Shown: piece after piece, positions 17,447 to 25,215 of the stretch
Position numbering within the stretch: the stretch's first letter is position 1
Layout: each line of letters opens with the position of its first letter
NCBI GenBank assembly: GCA_025992855.1
Contig: DAJPGB010000001.1
Location: 1 to 64,000, forward strand
Length of the DNA: 64,000 nt
Direction: 5' to 3'
Source of the DNA: Coriobacteriaceae bacterium
GTDB lineage: Bacteria > Actinomycetota > Coriobacteriia > Coriobacteriales > Coriobacteriaceae
The notes under the pieces: model-generated
Told to the model about the DNA's origin: nothing
Database searches by the model: none
Seen by the model: only the letters and a program-made list of their open reading frames with translations
Made by a program: the position numbers and the translations under genes

Positions 17447-18739
17447 TTACTTGGCGCTCTTGATGAGCATGATGAACACATAGCCCACGGCGATGAGCAC
17501 GATGGAGATCGGGAACGCCATGAAGTAGGAACCGGTGGCGACAACAATTGCCGAAGTCACGATGGGGCCGAGAATCTGGCCGATGGTGTTGGCGATGTTG
17601 AGGATACCCAGGTCCTTGCCGGCATTCTCCTTATCGGGCAGGACGTCGACATTGAGCGCCTGGTCCACGGAAGAATAGATGCCGTAGCCAAGACCGGCCA
17701 GCAGAGCGAAGCCGTACATGCCAGCAACGGACTTAAGCAGCCAGGGCAGGGCGATACCAGTGCACATCATGATCGTTGCAACGAGGATGATGGGCTTGCG
17801 ACGGCCGATCTTGTCGGAGATGGCGCCCGAGGTGAGCGAGGCGACAAGCGACACGACCATGATCACGACGGACATACTCGAAAGGACCGCGCCGGCTTCT
17901 GCCACTGGAAGACCGATGTACTTCTCGAGGATGTATAGCTGATAGCCGTTGATACAGAAGTAACCAAAGATGAGGAGAAGGCGGCCAAAGAGTGCCAGGT
18001 AGAAGTCGCGGCAGTTCTTGGTGGGCGGAACGAACATGAGCAGCAGCGACTTGAGGTTGAGCTTCTCGGACTGCTCGCCCTCGGCAAGCGTGGCAGACTT
18101 CTCGCGCGGCCAAATAATGGTGGCAAGGATGCCGGTCAGGAACCAAGAAACTGTACCGATAATAAAGCCGGGCACCGGGTTGGAGAGGAACTGCGTACCG
18201 ATGATGGTGCCGATAGACTGACCAGCCGTTGCACCGCCGCCATAGAAAGCGGAGAGCGTACCGCGCTTGTTAAGCGGAATACGGTCGGAAAGCACGGCAA
18301 CAGCGGGAGCAAGCATGCAGTTAAGACCAATCTGCAGCACACACCAGGAGGCGACGATCATAGGAAGCGTGGTGGCAACCGAAGTGCTCCAGAAGGCGCA
18401 GCCGCAGATAAAGCCGCCGACAACGATAAACGGCGTGCGCTTGCCAAAGCGGCTGTGGCAGTGGTCGGAAAGTGCGCCAAAAACAAGATTCGAGAACAGG
18501 GCGAAGATCGAGCCGACCGAGTTCATCGCCGCGAGAATCGCCTCGGGCTGGCCGATGTTAAGGCCGTTAAAGCGCTCGGGGAACAAGACGTTGGAGCCGA
18601 TCGTGCCCGACATCATCCACATGATTCCGAAGATGATAAAGCCGATCATGAAGCGCCATGTCTCGGTTTTGGTCATGGGCCTACCGGTGTCGGGGGCAAT
18701 GGCGTTGGGATCAATCGCCGTTGACGTTTGGGTTGCCAT
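17447..18739 (-). CDS. MFS sugar transporter (GPH-like)
   Basis: This is a 430-aa membrane carrier with 12 predicted helices. The loop GALSDHCHSRFGKRTPFIVV matches the D-x-x-x-R-x-G-[KR]-R signature of glycoside-pentoside-hexuronide symporters and their relatives. It leads an operon with the glycosidase and ROK kinase and is divergent from a TetR gene, so it should import a glycoside in unphosphorylated form. The start at 18739 follows GGGAG; the upstream extension to 18817 has no similarity. Confidence 0.87.
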   Translation of the reverse strand: MATQTSTAIDPNAIAPDTGRPMTKTETWRFMIGFIIFGIMWMMSGTIGSNVLFPERFNGLNIGQPEAILAAMNSVGSIFALFSNLVFGALSDHCHSRFGKRTPFIVVGGFICGCAFWSTSVATTLPMIVASWCVLQIGLNCMLAPAVAVLSDRIPLNKRGTLSAFYGGGATAGQSIGTIIGTQFLSNPVPGFIIGTVSWFLTGILATIIWPREKSATLAEGEQSEKLNLKSLLLMFVPPTKNCRDFYLALFGRLLLIFGYFCINGYQLYILEKYIGLPVAEAGAVLSSMSVVIMVVSLVASLTSGAISDKIGRRKPIILVATIMMCTGIALPWLLKSVAGMYGFALLAGLGYGIYSSVDQALNVDVLPDKENAGKDLGILNIANTIGQILGPIVTSAIVVATGSYFMAFPISIVLIAVGYVFIMLIKSAK

Positions 18740-18864
18740 TTTGACAGTTCTCCCTTCAAAGATGTTGCCTGTACAGTTCACGGAATCAGGGTGGCGTAAA
18801 AGGGGTCGAAACGCCACCCCTAACGGACGCGATATGGGGTACGCCGCCGTGAACTGCTCGAAGT

Positions 18865-18886
18865 TTACTTACTGAATAGTAAGTAA
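18865..18886. promoter_or_regulatory. TetR operator 1
   Basis: TTACTTACT, four bases (GAAT), then AGTAAGTAA: a perfect 9-bp dyad. It lies in the divergent region between the MFS operon and the TetR gene and matches the geometry of the second site. Confidence 0.8.
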
Positions 18887-18920
18887 CTTCTTCGATTTGC
18901 ATAATAGCCCTCCACAACGG

Positions 18921-18942
18921 TTACTTAGTGGTTAGTAAGTGG
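18921..18942. promoter_or_regulatory. TetR operator 2
   Basis: TTACTTAGT, four bases (GGTT), then AGTAAGTGG. It matches operator 1 at 15 of 18 arm positions with the same spacer length, centred 56 bases away. Confidence 0.75.
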
Positions 18943-18950
18943 TAATTGGG

Positions 18951-18980
18951 ATGAACGGTCGATTTTGCCGTTTAAACGGT
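18951..18980. promoter_or_regulatory. ACCGTTC-type motif pair
   Basis: ATGAACGGTCGATTTT followed by CCGTTTAAACGGT. The first 16 bases are repeated exactly upstream of the lacF-type IIA gene at 32091. Read toward the MFS operon it gives ACCGTTCAT, part of a motif found before many sugar operons here. Confidence 0.45.
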
Positions 18981-19098
18981 GTTTACTTTTGTTGACAGCT
19001 TCATTGCACCGTCTTATTCGAGGCAAGTTGGTCTAGCATCGAGTGAAGCAAGAGCAGTACGGGGCCGACGGGCGCCGATACATGAGATATGGATTTTC

Positions 19099-19746
19099 AT
19101 GAACAACGATCAAGAGAAGAAATCGGTCCGAACGGCCTCGAGGCGCAGCAATGCCGCGCAGGAGCGCCTTGAGCAGATTGTGCTCGCCGCCGTCAAGATT
19201 ATTAACGCACGCGGCTACAACGGCATGTCGCTCCAGGCCGTCGCAAACGAGGTGGGAATCACCCAAGCAGGCGTGCTTCACTATGTGGGCAATAAACAGG
19301 GCCTTTTGCTCGAAGTTATCCAGCATTATTACAAGCAAAGTTCTGATATCGATGACTACCTCACGCTGTTTGCGCCCGGCGGTGCCTTTGAGGGGCAGAA
19401 GCCGAAAATACCCGAGTATCTGCGATTGATCGTCGCAGAGAACGCCAACCAGCCCGAGCTCGTCATGCTGTTTCAAACCCTCAACACCGAGGCGATGTCA
19501 CCCGAAAGTCCGATGCACGAGTATTTCAACAACTATTCACGCGAGGCAACCCACCCATCTTGGGTCCCGGCATGGTCGGTACCCAACGGCGTCGATGCCG
19601 AAGAGACGCTCTCGTGTGCCCTTGCCGCCATGTACGGTCTCGAAGGTCGTTGGCTCGCCCGTCCAGACGAAATCGATTACAAAGCAGAATGGGCCAAATT
19701 CGAGGACGTCCTCTTCCCTCTGCCGATGTGGGAAAACTATCGCTAG
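19099..19746 (+). CDS. TetR-family repressor
   Basis: This is a 215-aa repressor. Its N-terminal TetR helix-turn-helix contains QIVLAAVKIINARGYNGMSL then VANEVGITQAGVLHYVGNKQGLL. The C-terminal ligand domain is not assigned. It is divergent from the MFS-glycosidase-ROK operon and is preceded by two matched operators, so it should repress both units until a glycoside ligand binds. The start at 19099 is chosen from the family N-terminus; the ribosome site (GGAT) is weak. Confidence 0.88.
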   Translation: MNNDQEKKSVRTASRRSNAAQERLEQIVLAAVKIINARGYNGMSLQAVANEVGITQAGVLHYVGNKQGLLLEVIQHYYKQSSDIDDYLTLFAPGGAFEGQKPKIPEYLRLIVAENANQPELVMLFQTLNTEAMSPESPMHEYFNNYSREATHPSWVPAWSVPNGVDAEETLSCALAAMYGLEGRWLARPDEIDYKAEWAKFEDVLFPLPMWENYR

Positions 19747-19770
19747 CGTAAATAACTGGGTCCCGAAATC

Positions 19771-19807
19771 TCAAACCACCACAAAGGGCACCTTTGTGGT
19801 GGTTTGA
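19771..19807. terminator. Bidirectional terminator, ACCACCACAAAGG family copy 2
   Basis: A 17-bp perfect stem starting TCAAACCACCACAAAGG around a 3-base loop, just past the TetR gene. Confidence 0.8.
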
Positions 19808-19836
19808 GCGGCACGGCGGTTCGCTCCGCCAGTTTG

Positions 19837-19974
19837 TCTCAATCTGTAACAACTGGACCCCTAAAAGCCGGCTAACTGTTACAGATTGAGATAGTCCCGC
19901 TCGACCCCCGCCCTTAATCTAAATCTGTAACAGATAGAGTCGATTTAGCCACCCAGATGCTACAGGTTGAGACA
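19837..19974. repeat. Palindromic repeat array A (2 units)
   Basis: Two units of about 55-58 bases of the TCTCAATCTGTAACA / TGTTACAGATTGAGA family, at 19837-19891 and 19916-19974. The second is the more degenerate. The array lies between the convergent TetR and ATPase genes. Confidence 0.85.
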
Positions 19975-20009
19975 GTTGGATACGAAACGGTCTTCGCAGA
20001 AGCGACCTT

Positions 20010-21125
20010 CTAACAAAGAGACGCTACATATTGACCGAAGCCCGGCAGCGCAAACTCAAAACGTCCCTGTAGGGGTTCTTCAATCACTCCTGCCTCAATC
20101 AGACGTTTTTTATACGTCGAAATCGAACCGGAGCTTTTCTTAAGCCTCGCAGCCAATTCTTGCCTGGTCGTTGTCCCCTCCGGATTCATTGCACGAAGGA
20201 AATCCAAGTCCCCCTGTGAAAGTTCCGCCGCAGTCGAGGCAAAAACGCGCGATTCGAGCTCCTCTTGCGCAAGCTTCGCGCCGCGTTCGACGTCTTCAAG
20301 GGAAACCTCAGCCGCCTGGCGCGAAGCGTTCCACGCCCGATATCCCACCAACTGGAACATAAATGGAAAACCATCAATTGCCTCGGCAGCACGGTCGACC
20401 GCCTCATCGGAAATCGATTTGCCACCGTCTTCAATCGTCAGCCGGAACGCTTCTTTTACCTCAGTCGGCGAAATAGATCCCAGCGAATGCTGGGCAGCGC
20501 GACGAAGAAACGATGTCGATTTTCCCGTCAGCAACGCCAGCACGCGAAACGGCAGCCCCGCCATAAGCAAAGCTACCTTTTTGTTCTCGCTCACAAAATG
20601 TTGGTAGGTGGTAACGAGCTCCGTCATTTGAGCAAACGATGCATCAACTTCGTCAACGGCGATAAGTACCCCGGTGCCAGTCGCTTCAAGCTGAGCAAAC
20701 AGAGCGTTCATCTTAGTACGCCAGTTGGCGCCCTCAAATTCAATATCAACGTTTTCCCAGCTCATACTTCCTATGGAGGCAATCCCAACACTGTTCACAC
20801 GCCTAGAAGCGGGCTTTTCGATCAGATGGGCGGCCGATTCGTTGAGGCGCTGCAGAATGTCTTCGAGCATCCCGTCCGAAGCCGTCACATTCGCCGTAAT
20901 CCAGCCTTCTTGCTGGGCGCGGTATGACAGATATGCCAAAAGGGCCGTTTTGCCCGTCCCGCGCGCGCCGTAGAAAATCGAGCATAGGTTGGGGTCGGAA
21001 TCGGCGCTTTCAAACGCCAGCACCATATCATCAATGATTTGCTCACGGCCGGCCATGTATGCCGGTACACGTCCAAACATCGGCGTGAACGGATTTGCCT
21101 GCCTGTACGCTGTCGCCGCCGCCAT
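20010..21125 (-). CDS. AAA ATPase with C-terminal winged helix
   Basis: This is a 371-aa P-loop ATPase of the archaeal-ATPase/Orc1-like type. It has an N-terminal NPFTPMFGRVPAYMAGRE segment, Walker A FYGARGTGKTAL near residue 55, Walker B GVLIAVDEVDA, and a sensor region MAGLPFRVLALL. The C-terminal ~70 residues form a winged helix (TTRQELAARLKKSSGSISTY then KRLIEAGVIEEP). Such proteins are common in actinobacteria and often stand alone; their role is unsettled, and some sit near toxin or mobile genes. The start at 21125 has a strong AAAGGAGG. The tandem repeat just upstream suggests self-binding. Confidence 0.8.
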   Translation of the reverse strand: MAAATAYRQANPFTPMFGRVPAYMAGREQIIDDMVLAFESADSDPNLCSIFYGARGTGKTALLAYLSYRAQQEGWITANVTASDGMLEDILQRLNESAAHLIEKPASRRVNSVGIASIGSMSWENVDIEFEGANWRTKMNALFAQLEATGTGVLIAVDEVDASFAQMTELVTTYQHFVSENKKVALLMAGLPFRVLALLTGKSTSFLRRAAQHSLGSISPTEVKEAFRLTIEDGGKSISDEAVDRAAEAIDGFPFMFQLVGYRAWNASRQAAEVSLEDVERGAKLAQEELESRVFASTAAELSQGDLDFLRAMNPEGTTTRQELAARLKKSSGSISTYKKRLIEAGVIEEPLQGRFEFALPGFGQYVASLC

Positions 21126-21170
21126 AAAACCTCCTTTGAACTCACGTAATTCCATTATGCCCTACAGCCC

Positions 21171-21246
21171 TTGATTTCTTTGAGCCTCCTTGATTTTTTT
21201 GAGCATCTTTGAGTTCCTTGAGCATGCTTGAGTTCTTTGAGCGAAC
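21171..21246. repeat. 19-bp tandem repeat x4 upstream of the ATPase gene
   Basis: Four 19-base units start at 21171, 21190, 21209 and 21228. Each has two TTGA cores, so TTGA recurs eight times at alternating 9- and 10-base steps, for example TTGAGTTCCTTGAGCATGC. The array ends about 45 bases before the ATPase start codon and is a likely multi-site operator. Confidence 0.8.
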
Positions 21247-21285
21247 GGCCGACAGCAGAACCAACCGTCCTCTTCGACTAAAAGC

Positions 21286-21326
21286 AAAAACCACCACAAA
21301 GGGGACAGGCACCTTTGTGGTGGTTT
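21286..21326. terminator. Terminator, ACCACCACAAAGG family copy 3
   Basis: AAAACCACCACAAAGG pairs with its complement, but the loop is enlarged by GGACAGGCA. It follows the flavoprotein gene on the minus strand and ends in a U-run. Confidence 0.75.
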
Positions 21327-21349
21327 TGGCGGTAGAAGCGAGCGCGTTG

Positions 21350-22510
21350 TTACTTGGACAGCTCGTCGGCGAGAGCTTCGATCTGGGCGCGCGATGCGTC
21401 GTTGAGCGAACCCAGGACGGTCACCTTGTTCTGCGTCAGGGTGATGTCCTTCATGCCTTCGAGCTCCTTGGTCATAACCTTGGCAGCTGCGGGTGCCCAG
21501 GAGCCGGCCTCGACGAGCGCAACGGTGCGGTTCTGGTAGGCATGCTCGGCGAGCGTGTGGATGAAGGTGCTCATGAACGGGAAGATCTCGCCCTGATAAG
21601 TGATGGAGGCGAGCACTAGACGGTCGTAGCGGAACGCGTCCTCAACGGCCTCGGCCATGTCGTCGCGAGCCAGGTCGAAGACGGAGACCTTCTGGCCGCG
21701 AGCCTCGAGTGCCGCGGCGAGCTCCTCGACGGCAGCCTTCAGATGGCCGTAGACGCTCGCGTAGGCAATCGTGATGCCCTCGTCCTCGGGCTGATAGCTC
21801 GACCAGGTGTTGTAGGTGTCGAGGTAGTAGCCCAGGTTCTCGGCCAGCACGGGGCCGTGGAGCGGGCAGATGATCTGGATGTCCAGATTGGCAGCCTTCT
21901 TGAGCACGGCCTGCACAAACTTGCCGAACTTGCCGACGATACCAAAGTAGTAACGGCGCGCCTCGCAGGCCCACCCTTCCGGATCCTCGATGTCGTTGGC
22001 GCCGAACTTGCCAAAGCCGTCAGCGCTAAAGAGCACCTTGTCGGTGGCCTCGTAGGAAAAGAGTACCTCGGGCCAGTGCACATTGGGGGCGCCGACGAAG
22101 GTCAGGCTGTGACCGCCCAGGTCGAGCACGTCGCCCTCTTTGACGACCATCTTGCGCTCGGGATAATCGGTGCCAAAGTAGTTGACCATCATGCGGAAGG
22201 CGCCCATGCTGGCCACAATCTGGGCCTGGGGATAGCGCTCCATAAAGGCGGAGATGCCAGCGGAGTGATCGGGCTCCATGTGGTGAACGACCAGGTAATC
22301 GGGCGTGCGGCCATCGAGCACGGTCTCGATGTTGCCGAGCCACTCGTCGACAAAACCGCCGTCGACCGAATCGGCGACAGCGATCTTCTCGCCCAAGATA
22401 ACGTAGCTGTTGTATGCCATACCGTTCTCGGACACGTCGTACTGGCCCTCGAACAGGTCGATGTCGTGATCGTCGACACCAACGTAGCGGATATCCTTGG
22501 TGATCTCCAT
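21350..22510 (-). CDS. A-type flavoprotein (FprA-like, diiron/FMN)
   Basis: This is a 386-aa flavodiiron protein that reduces oxygen or nitric oxide in anaerobes. Residues 1-250 form a metallo-beta-lactamase domain with the iron ligands HHMEPDHS, the His in VGAPNVHWPE, the Asp in FSADGFGKFG and the His in ICPLHGPVL. Residues about 255-386 form a flavodoxin domain (IAYASVYGHLKAAVEEL). No rubredoxin domain is fused. The start at 22510 follows AGGAGG. The dyad upstream (22527-22550) may control it. Confidence 0.92.
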   Translation of the reverse strand: MEITKDIRYVGVDDHDIDLFEGQYDVSENGMAYNSYVILGEKIAVADSVDGGFVDEWLGNIETVLDGRTPDYLVVHHMEPDHSAGISAFMERYPQAQIVASMGAFRMMVNYFGTDYPERKMVVKEGDVLDLGGHSLTFVGAPNVHWPEVLFSYEATDKVLFSADGFGKFGANDIEDPEGWACEARRYYFGIVGKFGKFVQAVLKKAANLDIQIICPLHGPVLAENLGYYLDTYNTWSSYQPEDEGITIAYASVYGHLKAAVEELAAALEARGQKVSVFDLARDDMAEAVEDAFRYDRLVLASITYQGEIFPFMSTFIHTLAEHAYQNRTVALVEAGSWAPAAAKVMTKELEGMKDITLTQNKVTVLGSLNDASRAQIEALADELSK

Positions 22511-22526
22511 CAGGCAAAGCCTCCTA

Positions 22527-22550
22527 GATAGACAAAAGAACCCGTCTATC
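22527..22550. promoter_or_regulatory. Dyad upstream of the flavoprotein gene
   Basis: GATAGAC, ten bases, GTCTATC, within 40 bases of the start codon. It is a candidate operator for a regulator not identified here. Confidence 0.4.
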
Positions 22551-22639
22551 ATAGCACTCGGCTGCACCCCAACAGCTATCTGCCGGCATCCTTACCATTT
22601 GTTATTGAAGCGCAGCAACGTGCCGTTTACCTGCACAAA

Positions 22640-23671
22640 CTATGCACGCGGAGCCGCCGCGCTATGTCGGACGATGAGCTGGCCCGGAATACGGATCGCA
22701 ACGGTTTTGCCCGGCGTCCCCTCCTTGGGAACTGCATGCTCAAACACCTCGCGTCCGCGCTGATGCAGATCGAACCGCACGGTCGTGAGCTCGTTGTGCG
22801 CGACAAAATCATCGAGCGAATCGTCGACACCCACCACGCTCACGTCCTCGGGCACGCGTAGGCCGCTATCGCGCAGCGCAGCGATGGCACCATTTGCCAT
22901 CTGATCGTTTGCCGCATAGATCGCCGTCATGGTGCGGTCGTGCTCTGCCAGATACCTGCCGGCCTCGTAGCCGCTGTTGGCAGACCAGTCGCCCTCGAGC
23001 GGTTCTGCCGGCTCGATATGTCTGCGCTCGAGCGCGTCTTGCCAACCGGCGCGGCGGAACTGCTCGTCCACCGAGAATGACGGGCCGCCGATATAGCGAA
23101 TCTGCTCGTGGCCAAGCTCAAACAGGTGATCCATAAGCAGCAGCGAGCAACCGTAATGGTCGGAATCGACCGTGGTCACGCGCGGATGCGCGTACATGGT
23201 AACGATGACCGTGCCAATGCCCGGCAGTGGATCAAACGTCTCAAAATCGGGTGCCATGCGACTCATGCCGATAATGATGCCGTCCACGGGCAGCGCAGCC
23301 ATACGACGCGTGGCCTCGGCAAGCGAAAACTCCTCGGTCTTGGACATCTCGACCAGCGTGATGGCGCAATTATGCTCGCGAGCAGCGCTGGCGATGCCGT
23401 CGATCATTGAGAGGTTACCAAACTTGGTGACATCGTTGACGCACAGGCCGACCGAATGGTAACGGCCGTCGCGCAGCGAGCGACCGGCATAACTCGGACG
23501 AAAGCCGAGCTCTTGCATAGCGGCCTGCACGCGCTGGCGCGTCTGCTCGTTGACGTTGGGCAAGCCGTTGGCGACGCGCGAAACCGTCTGCTGCGAAACG
23601 CCAGCAGCGCGGGCGACGTCGGCCATGGAGACCGGACGCGAACTGGTATCGTTGGACGGGCGCCTTGCCAC
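22640..23671 (-). CDS. LacI-family regulator of galKT
   Basis: This is a 343-aa LacI/GalR protein. The helix-turn-helix MADVARAAGVSQQTVSRVAN is followed by the hinge GFRPSYAGRSLRDG, a periplasmic-binding-like core, and the conserved VPEDVSVVGVDDS near the C-terminus. The GTG start at 23671 has AAGGTGA upstream. It is divergent from galK, and three copies of one operator lie between them. The ligand is probably galactose or a derivative; this is inferred from position. Confidence 0.88.
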   Translation of the reverse strand: MARRPSNDTSSRPVSMADVARAAGVSQQTVSRVANGLPNVNEQTRQRVQAAMQELGFRPSYAGRSLRDGRYHSVGLCVNDVTKFGNLSMIDGIASAAREHNCAITLVEMSKTEEFSLAEATRRMAALPVDGIIIGMSRMAPDFETFDPLPGIGTVIVTMYAHPRVTTVDSDHYGCSLLLMDHLFELGHEQIRYIGGPSFSVDEQFRRAGWQDALERRHIEPAEPLEGDWSANSGYEAGRYLAEHDRTMTAIYAANDQMANGAIAALRDSGLRVPEDVSVVGVDDSLDDFVAHNELTTVRFDLHQRGREVFEHAVPKEGTPGKTVAIRIPGQLIVRHSAAAPRA

Positions 23672-23763
23672 AGGATCACCTTCACCCTTGCGAGATCTGA
23701 ATAGCGTGCATGCCAACCCGGGCAGAAATACACCCCGCGCCGAGGCCCGCTATCGTCGGACGC

Positions 23764-23967
23764 ATGTTAACGTACTCTACTTTTTCTATCTGCATCTCTT
23801 CTGCTTTATAAGTCCATACGGCAGTACCGTTCACGGCTGTATTTCTACCGATTACCAGATTCTCAAAAAGTGACAATCGATGTGTTATGAGTACGTTAAC
23901 ATAGCCCGTAACGTGCGGCATCGTGAACACTTAGTTCATGCCGCTTCAAGTTGTTAACGTACTCATA
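23764..23967. promoter_or_regulatory. Three LacI operators and an ACCGTTC motif before galK
   Basis: The sites are ATGTTAACGTACTCTA at 23764-23779, TATGAGTACGTTAACATA at 23886-23903 and TTGTTAACGTACTCATA at 23951-23967; the middle one is in reverse orientation. Their consensus is TATGTTAAC-GTACTCATA. An ACCGTTCACGG motif lies between the first two, at 23826. The last site is 42 bases before the galK start, so repressor there could block galK transcription. Confidence 0.8.
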
Positions 23968-24009
23968 TCGACGCAAAACTCATCCGCGCGCGCCAAGGAA
24001 AGGACTCCC

Positions 24010-25215
24010 ATGACCACCCCCGACGAAAAGACATTCGCCACGCTCACCAAGCTGTTTGAGGAGGAGTTTGGCCCCATCGGCGATCGCCAGGTGCTCTACG
24101 TGCACGCACCCGGCCGCTCCGAGATCAGCGGCAACCACACCGACCACGAGGGTGGCCATGTTATCGCCGGCTCGCTCGATGTCGCTGTCGACGGCATAGC
24201 CGTGGCGACCGACACCAACAAGATTCGCGTCGCCGACGAGGGCTATCCTACGTTTGAGATCACGCTCGACACGCTAGACATTCAGGAGTCCGAGAAGGGC
24301 ACGTCCGCGAGCCTCGTCCGCGGCATGGCCCATGAAATCGCTGCTCTGGGCGTTGAGCCCCACGGCTTCGACTTCGCCTTCACCTGCTCCGTCCCCTCGG
24401 GCGGTGGCCTTTCCAGCTCTGCTGCCGTCGAGGCCGCGTACGGCCGTGCCATGGAGACGCTCTGGGGCGCGCCCGCCATTGAACCCGTCGCACTCGCCCA
24501 GATGAGCCAGCGCACCGAGAACAACTACTACGGCAAGCCCTGCGGTCTAATGGACCAAGCTGCCGTGTGCCTGGGCGGCCTCGCCTACATGGACTTTGAG
24601 GACCAGGCTCAGCCTAAGACCCAGAAGCTCGAGCTCAACTTTGAGGATCACGGCTATGCGCTCGTGCTCGTTAAAGTTGGCGCCGACCATGTGGCAGCCA
24701 CCGACGACTACGCCGCTGTTCCGCGCGAGATGCAGGACGTCGCCGCCGAGTTTGGCAAGGCACGCCTGTGCGAGGTAAACGTGGCGGACTTTGACGCCAA
24801 GCTCCCCGAGCTGCGCGCCAAGCTGGGCGACCGCGCCTGCCTGCGCGCCGTTCATTACTGGTACGAGAACGGCCTGGTCGATAAGCGCTGGGCGGCCCTG
24901 AACGCCGGCGACATTGACCAGTTCCTGGTCCTGACGCGTGAGTCCGGCGCCAGCTCCGCCATGTACCTGCAGAATGTTGTTGCCAAACTGGGTGCCGAGC
25001 AGCCTTCCATGTACGCGCTTGCTCTTGCCGAGCATGTGCTCGACGGCCGTGGCGCCGTTCGTATCCACGGCGGCGGCTTTGGCGGTACCATCCAGGCCTT
25101 CGTGCCGCTCGAGCTGGTCGACACCTTCATTGCCAAGATGAACGGCTGGCTTGGCGAGGGCTCTGCCCGCCACTACGCGATTTCTGACAAGGGGGCTTAC
25201 GCGGCATGGCTGTAA
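24010..25215 (+). CDS. galK: Galactokinase
   Basis: This enzyme phosphorylates galactose to galactose 1-phosphate with ATP, the first Leloir kinase step. The 401-aa protein has the galactokinase signature PGRSEISGNHTDHEGG, the GHMP ATP-binding motif VPSGGGLSSSAAVEAA and the C-terminal HGGGFGGTIQAF. The start at 24010 follows AAAGGA; an upstream frame to 23938 overlaps the operator region and is rejected. It overlaps galT, forming a galKT operon controlled by the divergent LacI protein. Confidence 0.96.
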   Translation: MTTPDEKTFATLTKLFEEEFGPIGDRQVLYVHAPGRSEISGNHTDHEGGHVIAGSLDVAVDGIAVATDTNKIRVADEGYPTFEITLDTLDIQESEKGTSASLVRGMAHEIAALGVEPHGFDFAFTCSVPSGGGLSSSAAVEAAYGRAMETLWGAPAIEPVALAQMSQRTENNYYGKPCGLMDQAAVCLGGLAYMDFEDQAQPKTQKLELNFEDHGYALVLVKVGADHVAATDDYAAVPREMQDVAAEFGKARLCEVNVADFDAKLPELRAKLGDRACLRAVHYWYENGLVDKRWAALNAGDIDQFLVLTRESGASSAMYLQNVVAKLGAEQPSMYALALAEHVLDGRGAVRIHGGGFGGTIQAFVPLELVDTFIAKMNGWLGEGSARHYAISDKGAYAAWL

